DNA of 64,000 nt, from the NCBI GenBank assembly GCA_973895155.1, contig OZ316894.1, forward strand, positions 930,001 to 994,000, in the 5' to 3' direction. Made by a program: the position numbers and the translations under genes. This stretch comes from Marsupella aquatica. Taxonomy: Eukaryota > Marchantiophyta. The notes under the pieces are model-generated. The model worked only from the letters and a program-made list of their open reading frames with translations, made no database searches and was not told the origin of the DNA. Of this stretch, positions 10,596 through 23,352 are shown piece after piece (position 1 is the first letter of the stretch; every line of letters begins with the position of its first letter).

Positions 10596-13500
10596 ACCAC
10601 CGAAAGCAGGAGAGTAAAGCTTGGACGCATCATGACGGTAAGTGCAAGGGCTTCGTTAAGCAAGACATCCAGAATGGTGAGCCGCTACGGGTAAAATCTC
10701 CACAGCGCAAATCCAGAATCTATACAACGACTTTCAAAACCAAGGATGCCAAAGCTAACTCCGCCGCAGCGCTTACGTAGTATGGAACTGTTCAATCGGA
10801 TAAACGATTAATAACATGTAGGAATGTCCAGCAATTCCCTGCAGTCCAGACACGTTGAACTCTAGTGATCAACAAATCGATATCAAACGAAGATAACATC
10901 CTTGGTCGGCCTGAAGTTAAGGATTGTAACTACCTCATTTCTTAGCTTTCGGGCTTCTTCCTCTTCTTCTGCTAGCCGTTTTCGGAGCACCACAACTTCC
11001 TCTTGAAGCTGATCGAAGCGACCCATGCTACGTCCCTCCACACCCCTGCCAAAGAGCCTGTTTCCTCCATTTTCGAAAGCAGTGTGATTTCCATAAGATT
11101 TTGCTCGCCTCACCGATTTACGCTTGAATAGTTTGATACCATGGGGAGTGCCGGAAACAGCCTGCTTGGGCTGGAAAAGTTCTTCATAAGCACTTGCTGT
11201 ACGTGCACAATTGCAAATACCCGGTCAGTTTCAATCGGAAGCCCAGTATACTTGACGTTCGCTTGCGAAATAAACAAAATGCGTGAAAGAAGCCCAGCAA
11301 ACTTGACGTTCGCTTGCGAAATAAACAAAATGCGTGAAGGTGACATTCACCTATGGGGTCAACTCATGGACATCCTGCAATTCAGTTCACGTATAGATGT
11401 GCAAAACATCGTATGTATCTGTTCTAAACATGTACCTTCCTTAGCCGATCTCAAATGGGCGCCAAGGCTTTGCACACTGGGAGAAGGAGGCGCCTGATTA
11501 ATGGGTTTTTCCTGTTACGGCAAATGGAGTGTGTTAGACGAGTATTCTGAAGTAACAATTGAGCAGGGATCGAGAAGAGAGTCACAACTACTCCCTCTGA
11601 GTCAGGACGACATCGATGGAAGGCAAGGCGATGATTCGATGCAATGGCCCAAGCAGCAGATCAGCTCTGCGACTGCTCTATAATTCAAGGTACTGCTTCC
11701 ATCTACACACGTCATCCTCGCCAAAGCTCGGTTCATTCCGTGACTAGGTGAGACCCTCCATCTTTGCTCATCAGGCATTTACAGACGTTGTCACAAGCTA
11801 TCTGCAAGTAAGAACTTCAATACGAAGCAGAAGGAGAGACGGATCTGACGTAGTTGAGGCCACGTAGGTCCTCCAAAGCGTAGTGATACGCATACCGTGC
11901 AAAGGAAGGAAGTTTCGGGTACCTCCGATCTTCCATCTAATCATTGGAAGGGTGCAGCCTCGGGATTCCTCTAAAGCCAAGTCCTCGAAGGAGAATAGGC
12001 AAATCGAAAAGTCCCCTACGAGACTTGGTAACAGAGCAGTCCCAAGAGGCTCTGCTGTACTGTTCTTGGTAAGGCAATGAATGCACAGAGCGGGCGCAAA
12101 TGCAACTAATACTTGCGTCTAAAGGTCGCTACGCTACACAGTGCTCATACTACTCCCTGAGTTTCAAGATTTTAGAGCAAATATGGTTCCTTCAGATTCA
12201 TATAGTGATGCGAAAGTGATTTAAGTCTTACGATCATTTCCGAACAATACCCCGTGAGCCTAAGTTGAGTGCGTATTGATATGTCCCCAATGCCGTACAA
12301 TGCTCCTCACAGCAGAACGGCGACCTGAAGGAGAGCTGGGTATGAAATGAGGGAATGTGCGGGGAGAAGTAGACCCATCACTTTTCCCCTATGGAAAGCG
12401 ATTCCCGAGTGGGAAAGAACAATTTTGTACTCGCAAAGCTACAGCAGGACAAACTGTGACACGAAAAGTAGCACTTTTGCCAAAATGGCTACGTTATATC
12501 AGGATCGTAGGGTCCTCAATGAGAAGCCACACACAAGTGAGTCGAAAGAAATATTGGAGACGACGACGCATTGAAGATCATGGGGAACTCTAAACTAATC
12601 ACACAATCTAAGGAAAGTCAAGAGCAACGAAGAAATCGAAGATAAAGACCTCAGGGAAAATATCACGTCTGCGAGGATTCTCATCACTGCGAGTGACAAT
12701 GCTGAGCATCACCTCCATAGGAACTTGAACGAGAAGGGATTCACAATCGGACTCGTGACCTAGCTTCACACCAACACAGGTAAGCTATGGATATTGAATG
12801 TGACCGAGGCTAGGGAAGGCTGAACTGCCTGACATGTTAGGACATTGACAATCCCAGCCGACCGGGAAGCTTACTTCGTTCCTTTGAAGTACTCGCCCAT
12901 CGCTTAGCACACGATGTAAGCGCTCCTTCTTTCCCCCGAAGCAGGTCCATATCCACCCCATTGCTCGTACACCATTGTCTTCGCTCACTTCCTCAGATGA
13001 AGTGGGCGATCATATGTCACTGGAGCCGTCCCCATAAACCCAGATTGCCCCAGCTGAAAGAACCTTGGCCAAAAGGGCAAAACAAAGTCTATTTTCGTGG
13101 AGTAGGCCACAAACCGCACCTGAGATCAACATGCCCATACGTAGCATTATTTCGATTAATTCCAACGGCAAGTGCGGTAAGGACCAACAAGTACGGAGAA
13201 AAAGTACAATGACTACTTGCCGACCGGTAAGGCTAGAGAGCTAACCTGTCGGCGTTTTCATTTGTGATGAGCCAAAAGGCTGCTTCAATCAGAACTGTAC
13301 TGAAAAAGATGAAGCACCTGACGACACGGGGGCAAGATAACCATACCTATTATCAATCTATCAAGTAGACCACGTGCTGTTATAATAAGTAGTCACTTCC
13401 ATTACTCAAAATGAACACCAGAAAGCAGTCCGCGGTTCTCCTGCTTTCGTCCCCTCCGCATTGATGAAACATGTCAAATCCACCACGTCCAGCACAACGT

Positions 13501-14090
13501 ATCCCCTGCCCAGACGCAGATCGATCTCCGAGCTGCATTCAAGAAGCAAGCACCTTCACTTTCATGCCCCGACACACATTCATGGCGATGACCGCATTGC
13601 AGCTACCCTCAAACATCTCGAATTTCATACCCGCTGATCACCACCGCTCACACGCATTCTTCAATTTGTATCGATCGTAACCTGTCGACATTCTATAAAT
13701 TACACAAACATTTCCACCCCGTTCACGCCCACCAACATGTTAAACGTCCTAGCCGATATATGAATCAGCTACAACGTCCTTCCCTTCATTAATCACCCAC
13801 AGCTCGCTCCAGTAACGCAGGGATCGACGACCCGAAAGGAAGCACATCCAGCGAAATCGCAGTCACGAAAAGCAGAACAGCCGTTCGCAAGTCCACTAAA
13901 CCACCGAACCGAATAATTCCTCACTTCGATGCGTCCGTGCCAATCACGCCCGGACAGGCACCCATCGTTTTCCGTGCACGAGAATTGCTGTCATTGCCCG
14001 CTGACTACATGGATCAACTCATCAACATCAACTCATCAACGACTGACTGCCCAAATTGACTGCCCAAATTGTTGTTTTCAATCGGATGAC
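10596..14090. other. Region upstream of the JASON-like gene; no confident gene
   Basis: A short minus-strand frame around 10935-11026 would encode a charged coiled-coil-like segment (MGRFDQLQEEVVVLRKRLAE and on). It ends at a reasonable splice donor (AATGAG|GTAGTT), so it may be an upstream exon of the JASON-like gene or of an unknown one; I could not find a matching acceptor in phase. The plus-strand frame 11141-11497 carries a 51-bp tandem duplication. Other frames between 11.5 and 14.0 kb show no family signature. Confidence 0.35.
11238..11339. repeat. 51-bp tandem duplication
   Basis: Two 51-bp units (11238-11288, 11289-11339) beginning gaagcccag and containing cttgacgttcgcttgcgaaa. The period is a multiple of three, so the plus-strand frame 11141-11497 reads through it and repeats a 17-residue segment (core LTFACEINKMRE). 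No evidence shows that this frame is expressed. Confidence 0.85.
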
Positions 14091-14099
14091 GATGCTGCG

Positions 14100-14252
14100 G
14101 CAGAGCTACAGAAGATCCGCAAGGCGCAACATGTTTTGAAGGAAGCGGGCAGAGCTACAGACGAGCCGCAAGGCGCAACATGTTTGAAGGAAGCGAGCAG
14201 TCGAGCAGAGCTACAGAAGAGCCGCAAGTGAGCAACATGTTTGAAGGAAGCG
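14100..14252. repeat. Three-copy tandem repeat of about 49-56 bp
   Basis: Units start at 14100, 14149 and 14205 with gcagagctacaga and end with tttgaaggaagcg; small indels separate them. They open a GC-rich stretch (14.1-14.6 kb) with proline/arginine-rich frames on both strands that look like composition artefacts. A (gagcc)n run lies near 14578-14605. Confidence 0.75.
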
Positions 14253-16527
14253 GCAAGTGCGGCGTGCAGCTTTGCGCATTTCGGGTTTTGGGCGGGGAAA
14301 GGGCAGAGAGGCGCCAACTTCGCCTTTCTTCGCATTTCCCCACAGCACTGCTCCTCTGCCTCCCTGCCTCCACCTCCCCCATCCCCCCGTGTGGCCCCGT
14401 GTGGCCCCGTGGGTCCCATGGCCCCCGTCCCCTGCCCGCCGGTCTTCCCCGTCCGGTCCCGTCCCTCCCTTCCCGTCCGGGGGGAGAAGATCCCTGTTAC
14501 CAGGACCTGAAATATATTCCCTGTGCGAACGCGGGGAATAATATCTCTGAGTGGCTCGGAGAAGCTGGAACGCGGGGAGCCAGCCGAGCCGAGCCGAGCC
14601 GAGCCAGTGGGGACCGGCCCTTCTATTGTTTATTTATAAAATCTGAGGAGGTACAGTGGCGGGAAATTGAAGCCTCGATGGACAGACCACGTTTCCCCAA
14701 AATGCTAGGATCTACTTTTTCCGCTCGGATGGACTGGAGCAGTCTATGGAGTTAGTCATATAGTACATTTTAAACAGATGAGTGAACCCTGGCAAGAAAA
14801 TGAGGAATTGGTGTTTGAGAATTTGTAGATCTCTCAAAAATCAAAAGAATTTTGATTATTTTTAGGTTCACTGGAAATATCTCTCTAAACAGTTAGTTAA
14901 AATTAGAAGAAAAATAAAATCAGATTCAATAGGATATTGAGGGAGATATTGAATGTTTAACTGCTCAAAAGCTTTGGGAAGTGCAGTGAGTGATGGAATT
15001 AGTTTTAGAAATTAATAGCTCTTTCAATTCTTCATAGATACCAGAGATATTAGACTGGTTGGAAAGATCTTTTGTAAGAAGCTACTAAGGAGCCCCCAAG
15101 ACGCTTATTCCATTAGGTACCAAGGGAGATATTCATGATCAAACTTGTTGTTGGTTTTTTTTATACTACAATGGTATTAATGAGTTGGCATTAAGCTAAC
15201 GCATTAAACACTCCACCTTGGAAGTACGGTCGCAAGGTTGACACTCAAAGGAATTGAAGTGAAGGTGTAAAAGATATAATTGTACATGAGGGTTTCATGG
15301 TTCACCGTCTCGGTCCCTGGAAAAACATTCTTAGTGGTGGGTCCTTGTATGTCATTAGAGATTTAGATTTAGAGTTATTATTTGAAGTTTGAAATTTCAT
15401 TGTTTTGGTGGCAAATGGGAAATTGAAGTGCCTGTGGACCTTCATGTTGCCAAAAAGCTTGCAACTGGGATGAATTGCAGGAAAACAGTTTTTCCTGCTT
15501 GTATGATACATATCACACCAACTAGTGGTATGTGAAAAGAAGAAACTAGACAGCCATGTTTTAAAATTAGTAGGTCTTTCAATTCTCGTTGAAATTTAAA
15601 GATATAATGCCTTTTGGAAAAAAACTTCCAAACCACTTCTAAAATTTCTATTGTGGTGGGAAACGGGGCACCAGGAAAAGGAAGCCCAGATGGACCTCCA
15701 AGTATGTCAAATTGCCTTAACAACCCCCATGGACTTTTGCCAAACATCACATTAATTTTAACGCAGATTATATATTTTGTATTTCTTTCTCAGATATGAC
15801 CTGGAAATAGACTGAGACCGGTTGCACCAAGTGCTGTCTGTTCCAGCTGGCGGTCTGTTCCTTGAGGCCAGCTTCTAAAGTAGTCGTGAGGACAGGTCTT
15901 GAGTTAACTGGAAACCCCTACCACTATAATAATGCTTCTCATGATTGCAAACCAGCTTGGCACTGCATTTGCTGCTTATCCGTGAGTTCTTTAGCTCCAG
16001 CTATGAAACCTCAATGTCAGTTTGTGTGGGCTGTTGTGCAATTGTTTATTCATTCATCCGTTGAACTGACATTGATGTGCGATGACAAGATATTTGGTAC
16101 ATAGTTTGGAATTTTTTCACAGATACATGTGCAGGTACATGTGATCCATTAGATCTTCCTAGATTTAAGGTGAACTATTATATCTGGCTATTTACCTCCA
16201 CACCAGGTAAGTTTTTTCCTTTGCATTAGTCACAGGCGTAGATATCGAAAAAAAAGTTGGGTCAAAGTTGCAAAAAAAACATTTGAAAGGCTGGTGGCCA
16301 CGTATAGAAGGTTTTCTGGGCACTATGCTTAATCTAAGAGCCAAAAACATTATCTCAACAGCATAGGGGCCAACAGGGTTGCAACGGAAGAAAAATTACT
16401 GGCGATTCAACAGCCACAAAAGAATAAATAAATACCTATCCGAGTTTTGTTGTTGGGAGTTGGCCAACGGGGTATGGTGGCAGCAGAATGGGAACCGCAC
16501 ACTCCTTTTCTATATATTTGTAAATAA

Positions 16528-16737
16528 CTTTTAAGTACATTGTCTCTAAAGATATTTTAATTTATAATATTGTCATTGTTTTTTTTATTCACAAAACTAC
16601 CATTGTTTCCTTATATAGTTCCCTAGTTACCTTTGTGAACTTGTCATCCATATACAAAACCATGATATTTTTATAAATACAAAAAATAATGAAAGTATTG
16701 TCAATTAAAACATCTTTAGTGGCAAAGTACTTAAAAG
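16528..16737. mobile_element. Fold-back MITE, copy A
   Basis: A 210-bp element with imperfect terminal inverted repeats of about 35 bp: the left end starts cttttaagtacattg and the right end, read on the opposite strand, starts cttttaagtactttg, both continuing into a ctaaagat...ttttaatt block. A second copy sits at 41550-41763. There is no coding capacity, so movement would depend on another element's transposase. No clear target duplication could be fixed. Confidence 0.65.
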
Positions 16738-19549
16738 CTGATATTGTAAATTTGGAAAGGAGGTAAAGTGGTGATTAGGTAGGTAGATTTGTTCATTATG
16801 AACCAGAAGACCTTTCTAAACTACATACAGAGGACCACTAGATTTGGAAAATAACTTTTGAACAGGTAAGTATTTGGCTATTGAGGGGAACAACCCACAA
16901 TTTTCTCTTTGGATCTGTAGGTCACTCTTCTCCTGAGTAAGGATTTGGCCAAATTTACCAAAACTAAAAACTACGCCTGAACCACGCTGGACTTGTACTC
17001 CCAGTTTCTCAGAGGGTCCAGTGCATCTTTGATGGGTGTGCGAATACCCATTAAACTAAAAATCATGAGAGGGGATGGCAATAGTGCACAGGTAACAAAA
17101 TTAAGGAGTATGTAGCCAAGTGGACTTCAACATTTGTGCCCATGATTGGATCCCATCCCATGAGGCTCTAGTTGGCCTTGGATTAACGTATGGGATCCAA
17201 ATAATAAGTCAACTGTAATAACTCCAAATGATACACACTGATACATTTGGTGTGGGTGACATTCCACTAACTCCAATATGATTTTGATGGTTGCCTTTTT
17301 AATTAGTAAGCTTGTGCACAAAATTGGATGACGAAACCCCAATGAACTGAGCATGCAAATCATGGGCAAATGTCAAGGAGAGTGGGGAAGGATGGATGCC
17401 AGTCAAGGTACCTACTTAGTTAGTTTCTTTGTCAACCAGAAGTTATTGTCTTTAGGTACTAACCCTCGTACAATTTGGGGGCCCAATCATATTTTTTTAA
17501 GTTGAGGACATGGAATCCTAATATCAATTAGTTTGTGGGTAAGGTAATAAACCAAACACTATTAGTTTGTTCTCATTTTGGTTTTGAGGCTTTGTTCTTG
17601 GTGGAAGCTTCATGTCAAATTGAAAGTATAGTAGATTCCTTTAGAAAGGCATCAAGATTCTCTTGATAAACTCTTGATATACTTTCTAGCTCTTGATTTA
17701 AATTGGAGATACACACTTTGCAAACTCATACAAATACTTGTGTGTCACACAGAAATAGCTGCAGATATAGAATGTTCATCTTGGAACAAGTTTCATTTTT
17801 TTTGTTTTTGAACATGTTTCATTTTTTGTTTTTAGTGAAATACAGGTAATCTAATTTTTTTGTGACAAATATTAACAGGACATTCACTAGGAAGATTTAC
17901 AGTCTATGATATTGAAAAATTGTGCACATAAGATATAAGAGTAAAAGTACACATGCAAAGAACATTAATAATGAAAAGTAAAAGTTTAAGTCTATGGTAT
18001 TGGGATGTGCACATATTGTACACCAATATTAGAGATAAGTATGTATTTACTTATACTCAAATTAATTAAAATCATAAATTTAGGAAACAAAACCATGAGT
18101 AGAACTTAAAGACACAAGGAGTGTACTTTATTTAAATCATTTCTTCTTCACTCATGAGAATAAGGGCTAGAAATTCCCTGAGTTTGTTAAAGGGTGGATG
18201 ATCTTAAATATAGCAAAGATTAAAAAATTTAGAGGGGTGCCAAGATAAATTCAAAATCTAAAATATACAAGGGATGCACCTTGGTAAGACACATTGAATT
18301 AAAAATACATTAAAAAAGTTTGAATAAGACAAAATACTGGAAAGTGGAATCACGGTACAGTTTCATAATTCACAGAAATACAGTAGCTGCAGTTCAGATA
18401 TGACTTCCCCGTCTCAAGTATATCTGAAAATATGAAATCACATACTAGAATCTCCTCTGATTAATTATCTTGTCTCTTTGATTAAAAAAAACCATATGGA
18501 ACCACATGCAATCCATAATAGGTATAATTGTACATTTTTGAATAAAATTTTATTGAGTACAGGAAGCAAAAATCATGTGTTATGAACAACAAAAATAAAG
18601 AATATTCTTTTCAGTTTACACCTATCATGAGGAAAATGAATAATTTGTATTTTCAAGAATATCTTTATAGAAAATATGGATATTTAATTAATTAGGATTT
18701 CTAAGAGATACACTAAAGTTACTTACTAGACTAAGTTTTTTTTGTTTTTATAAATATAGATAGATGTTTGATATGCAATAATTATGGGTAGAAAATTTGT
18801 ATAAAATTTTGGGTATGATTGATTTAGATTCTTAATTTTCAAATCAGAGTGTTGATAGAAGGAGCAAAAGTAGTGGCAGCATGTTGTGAGTGGAGAAGGA
18901 GCAGGTATGAGCTTCAATTAAACAAGAGACAAATGCAGACTGAGCTGACTTGACAATTTTGGGTTTGATATTGGTGTGTTATTGGTGGAAAATCTTTTGC
19001 CTCCACACTCATTCAAAAATTATTTAGTGATATGATGACTGAATCATGACACTTCAGGGTGAGGGATAATGCCATATGTAGCCCCCACATTTCACTCCAT
19101 CCCCTAAGCTACCAGCACTGTCATGTTGGCCCTCCTAACCTCTCCCCCTCCTAGTCCCTCTCCCGAATGGTCATCCTCCTTTGCTTGCCTATTGCTTTTG
19201 AACTTCAATTTCACTGGATGCAACGGGCCAGTATTGCCTAGTATTGGTTGTAGTACATGTGCACTAGTAGCCTCCTTAACATTGTTTTATTTCTGAAGAC
19301 CCAAGCCATTTATGGACTCAAAGCCATTGTTGAGCGAATCCTCAACATCGGATGATATCTCAATCACCTCCTTCTTGGCATTAGAGTCCTTATTTGTATG
19401 ACCAACACCACTTTTGAGACAAGTAACACCACCTTGTCTAGTTTATGGACTACTTTTTTTCATGTTTTGTGTTGTTAGTTTTTGAATGAGGATACTTGCA
19501 AGATGGCTAAGTACATTACGTGACTTGATTGATTGTGTGTTTGTTACTC

Positions 19550-19990
19550 GGGGGTCTCACTATATGGGACCTCCCCATCACCTGCGACATTTTAGGCCTC
19601 GGATCCCCTAAAATGTAAGAAAACAATTTATTTTTTAGCCCATATAAAGTTGGCATATTCTAAAATTTGGATTAAAAAGACCCTGATGTTCTTACAAGTC
19701 TCAAAATTGAATTTAAAAGACCCTATTGTTCTTTTGCAAAAATTCTTAACTCTTCTCTGAAAACTAATAAAATGACCTCATTTTTTGTCGCACGTGATAT
19801 GCCATTTTTGTGGAAATGAAACCCCAAGATTTGTTATACATTTTCTTTGGGTTTCTTTGTTGCCTCTGAATATTGTTACATAGTGTGACCTTTAACATTC
19901 TTTGGTTAGATTTGTGCTCAAAATCATGAGTCACTATGGCGTTGAAATTTATGCAAGATGTGTGCGACACATCCACACGAGTTGAATATA
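19550..19990 (+). repeat. Dispersed repeat family R, copy 1
   Basis: Starts at ggggtctcactat, continues through a stretch with tctcaaaattgaatttaaaagacc, and ends with gcacgtgatatgccatttttg and gaaatgaaacccc. The same blocks occur in the same order at about 31390-31700 (plus) and partly at 47634-47740 (minus). No coding frame or terminal repeat was recognised, so the class is unknown. Confidence 0.55.
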
Positions 19991-20939
19991 ATTTGCGTTA
20001 AAGAAGCATGGGCAAGAGGCGTGGGCAATAGATATGAGCCTCGATCTTATCTTTTGTCTTGAATCTCATTTGCACACCAAATGATATTAACATTTGCTTT
20101 AAAGACAAGGTGACAAAGGCACATTCATGGTATTTTGTATAGGTCAATCATTTTGATGGTGTGGGTATAATATTTTGGGGCCTTCATCACCAATTTATCC
20201 AATTGCTTTGTGCTCGCATATGCTGTAGGATTTGAAGCTTCTCACTCTAAATTGGCTAGTCATAGACCATCCAAAAGCTTCTAGCAACTCATTTTTCTTG
20301 GATATTAGTCATCCACTTCAAGTGAAGTTGGTATACATACTAACAAGTAAGTAGTTGAACACGCTAAATGGAGTATCATTGCCTAGCAGACCTCCCACTA
20401 TCCGAGAGTATTAGGGATTGTGCATACTTTAATCCTTCAATTGTACGTACTAGGTGTTTGTCTTGAGCACGTACTTTGCACACATGGGCTTTCATTGAAG
20501 GGTATGAGCCATAACCTACATAGACAGGCATCAATTATCCGTGATAAAAACAATCATGTTGCTATTGTTGATGTGAACCTGAGGTAAACAATGTTGCTAT
20601 AATTATTTACATCAAAGGATATGGTTTTCATTGAAGGATATAGACCATAGTCCATGCCAACTAGGCACCAGCAGTCCCTCATTGAAATCTGTGTATATTA
20701 TTAATCTGACTTAAATGTTTGTACTACTATCATCCCACAGGTCTCATGTATATGATGTTGCTATATGACAAACTGACCAAACCTACTCCATAATTATCAT
20801 CACCAACAAAAATCATATGATATTCCTCAAACTACATGTTTGGGAAATGTTTTACATGACATAGGATATCAGTGCCTAGTAGACTATGTTCACAAGATAT
20901 TCAAATTTTGGTGGCTGTTTGAGCATCTTCATGGTCTCA

Positions 20940-21394
20940 AGGGTTACACCCCATGCGACACCCCATAACCCGCTCCATGTCATGGGTTACTACATCCTTG
21001 GCATGAAGGGGAAATTGAACTAGGACCAACTCATCCCATGGCCAACTATGTTGGTAGCCCTTGGCCAGCCGTCACACCTTTGGCATGGCATGGGGATTGA
21101 ACTTGGGACCTGTCAATGCCAACCTCATCCCCCAGCCACCTGTGTTGCTAGCTCCTGGCTACCTTTTGCACCCTTGGCGTGGAGGGAGGGGGCACGGCGG
21201 GCAGCGACGTGTGCAGGGGGGGGGGGGTGAACTTGGGATCTTGTCAATTCCATGCTCATCCCCTTGACCAATAGTGTTACTAGCTCCTGCCCTAGCCCGT
21301 GGCCACCTTCCACACTTGGGCTGGGGGGGATAAAATCTTGGACCTTGTCAATTCCAGGAAAATATGTTGGCCAACTGTGTTAATAGCCCTTGAC
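20940..21394 (-). repeat. Tandem array of tRNA-derived SINE-like units (left block)
   Basis: About four imperfect units of roughly 80-130 bp, each with the plus-strand series ttggcatgg, gggattgaacttgggacc, gtcaattcc and gttgctagctcctgg. Read on the minus strand the unit resembles a tRNA-derived SINE head, with a B-box-like ttcaatcccc preceded by an A-box-like cagttggcc. Similar single copies occur at 27175-27330 and 42483-42690. A 12-G run at 21216-21227 lies inside. Confidence 0.55.
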
Positions 21395-21739
21395 TATTAG
21401 CCATTTACTTTTAGGTCTAGACTTATGACTCTAATTATAATTAGGTCTAAGCTTAGTTGTGGACTTGGTTTAGGTTAGTCATGCTGCACACTATATCCCC
21501 AAGTAGTGTTTCCTTGAATAGTAGGAAGTCGATTAGACTCATTGTTACAGAGCAAATTGAGAGATGAGAACTTGTATTGTAGGGACTTAGTTTGGCCGAT
21601 GGGCCTAGAGTGCAATAAAGTTTAACACATGTTCCTGTGGATGTAGCCTCAGCTAAGGTGAACTGCTTATCTCTTGGTGTCTGTACTTGTTTGTTGAATG
21701 ATTATGGGCTTGCCGTCACGAATGTTGTCTTTGCCTACA
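21395..21739 (+). mobile_element. Diverged solo LTR, Ty1-copia type
   Basis: Collinear with the intact LTR at 47206-47548: it shares cattta ctttaggtctag near the start, gcacactatat in the middle, cctagagtgcaataaag, the gtggatgtagcctca block and the final tatgggcttgccg...gaatgttgtct. The length (345 bp) matches that copy (343 bp). No internal retrotransposon domains flank it, so it is a solo LTR left by recombination. It interrupts the SINE-like array. Confidence 0.65.
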
Positions 21740-22010
21740 CTTGCCAACCGTGTTACTAGCCCCTTGCCAACCTTGTTACTAGCCCGCAACCAACTCTGTT
21801 GATAGCCCCTGGCCACCTTCCACACTCTTGGCATGGAGGGGAAGGGGGATTGAACCCGGAACCTTGTTAATTCCAGGATCAGCTCAGCCTGGTGAACCGT
21901 GCTACTAGCCCCTGGCCACCTTTCACACCCTTGGCATGGGGGGGGGGGAGTGAACATGGGACCTATCAATTCCAGGCTCATCCCCTGGCCGACTTTGTTA
22001 TAGGGTTGCT
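21740..22010 (-). repeat. Tandem array of tRNA-derived SINE-like units (right block)
   Basis: Continuation of the array left of the LTR. At least two units remain; on the minus strand the one near 21845 has the B-box-like gggttcaatccccc, an almost canonical GGTTCRANNCC. The LTR therefore seems to have landed inside a pre-existing tandem array. Confidence 0.55.
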
Positions 22011-22393
22011 CCAATTGTAAACAACCTCCATTTTGGAAACTACTCTGGTTAAGAGGGGGTAAAAATAGGTCCAAAGTCCAAAAATAAAAATGATACACCT
22101 TATCTAAAACAAATCTTACTATAAAAGTGAGAACGAAGTCTACTCTTATGGGCCTAGGGTCTAGAGTGAAGCCTCTAGACCGTAACCCAAGTAAGACAAA
22201 AGTGATCATAAATCTCAATTAAAAAAACCTTAAAATGAGGATGAACAAAAATGATATTAACTCCAAATAAAGACAGCACTGAAATGGGGGTGGACAGAAA
22301 ACAAGGACGGGACAAAGATTAAAGGAAATAGCATAGAAATATTATTGTACAAAGATTGATTTTTTTCATATCTGTTTAAGTTCAAGGAACCAC

Positions 22394-22734
22394 TAATCTA
22401 GTTGAAATGAACATACATAACATTAATAAGACAAAATAACCAGAGTAGTTCCGGACACAAGGTAACACCAGAATTACTAACCCACCTGGTTCGCTACCGG
22501 AGTTAGGTAATCTAGTTGAAATGAAAATACATAGCATCAATAAGACAAAATAACCAGAGTAGTTTCGGGACACAAGGTAACACCAGAATTTCTAACCCAC
22601 CTGGTTCGCTAAGGGAGTTAGGTAATCTAGTTGAAATGAAAATACATAACATCAATAAGACAAAATAACCAACCAGAGTAGTTTCCGGACACAAGGTAAC
22701 ACCAGAATTACTAACCCACTACCGGAGTTATTGT
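22394..22734. repeat. Three-copy tandem repeat, 114-115 bp
   Basis: Units start at 22394, 22508 and 22623 with taatctagttgaaatga, contain taagacaaaataacca and acacaaggtaacaccaga, and end near the variable ccggagtta. They are highly similar, so the duplication is recent. It lies about 600 bp upstream of the U2B'' start codon. Confidence 0.85.
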
Positions 22735-23275
22735 CCTATAGTGTTGTGCAGGAGCTTCACCTCACCTCAGCTCACATTGCGTTGCAAGCTCGCTCTCACT
22801 CAGTCTTTGGGTTGCCTCGTTCCATTTGTCTATTCGTTTGCCACGACAATAGTAGGGTGAAGCCAAGCTCCGCGCAGCAACCTGAGCTCATCATCCGTTG
22901 ATGAACGCTCTGGCCCGTTCAAATCGTTCGCAACCAGGTCCTAACATCTTCTCCAGACCCCGCAAAGACATCTAGCTCAATCTACTCACACTCAGTCTCG
23001 GTTTCGCTCGCTACTACATTAGGTTTAAGCTTTTTGTCGAAACTCGGCGCAGAAATCTTAGGTACTTGGCAACACCATTGTCACGAGAGCATTCTGTGAT
23101 CTTTGAATTTGACGTACTAAATTTTTGCAATGATGGCTCCTGCAGGTCACTTGAATGTCTCTGCGGCATTCGGGACTCCCGGTTGTCATGGTCTAAGAAA
23201 CAACTGACAAAAGTTAGAATCCGCCTGGTTTCTTTGCCTGTCCCGTGCGATTTCTCCCTGCGAACACGGCCCTGC

Positions 23276-23300
23276 GGACGGACGGACGGACGGACGGACG
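23276..23300. repeat. (GGAC)n microsatellite in the U2B'' 5' region
   Basis: Six tetranucleotide units directly before gaacaac, about 50 bp upstream of the U2B'' ATG and therefore probably in its 5' UTR. Confidence 0.85.
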
Positions 23301-23352
23301 AACAACACTTTTGTAAGGGGGAGCCCCCACTTCGCTCGGGAATTTGGGAAAG

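Larger units (their letters stand above)
14620..20935. other. AT-rich gene-free region with dispersed repeats
   Basis: Six kilobases of AT-rich DNA in which open frames are short and lack family signatures. It contains a fold-back MITE (16528-16737) and one copy of a dispersed repeat (about 19550-19990). I see no LTR retrotransposon coding domain. A small gene without long exons would be missed. Confidence 0.4.

Noticed and set aside
14155-14755. Several long overlapping frames in GC-rich DNA
   Set aside because: Open on both strands and in several frames because of composition and tandem repeats; no family signature.
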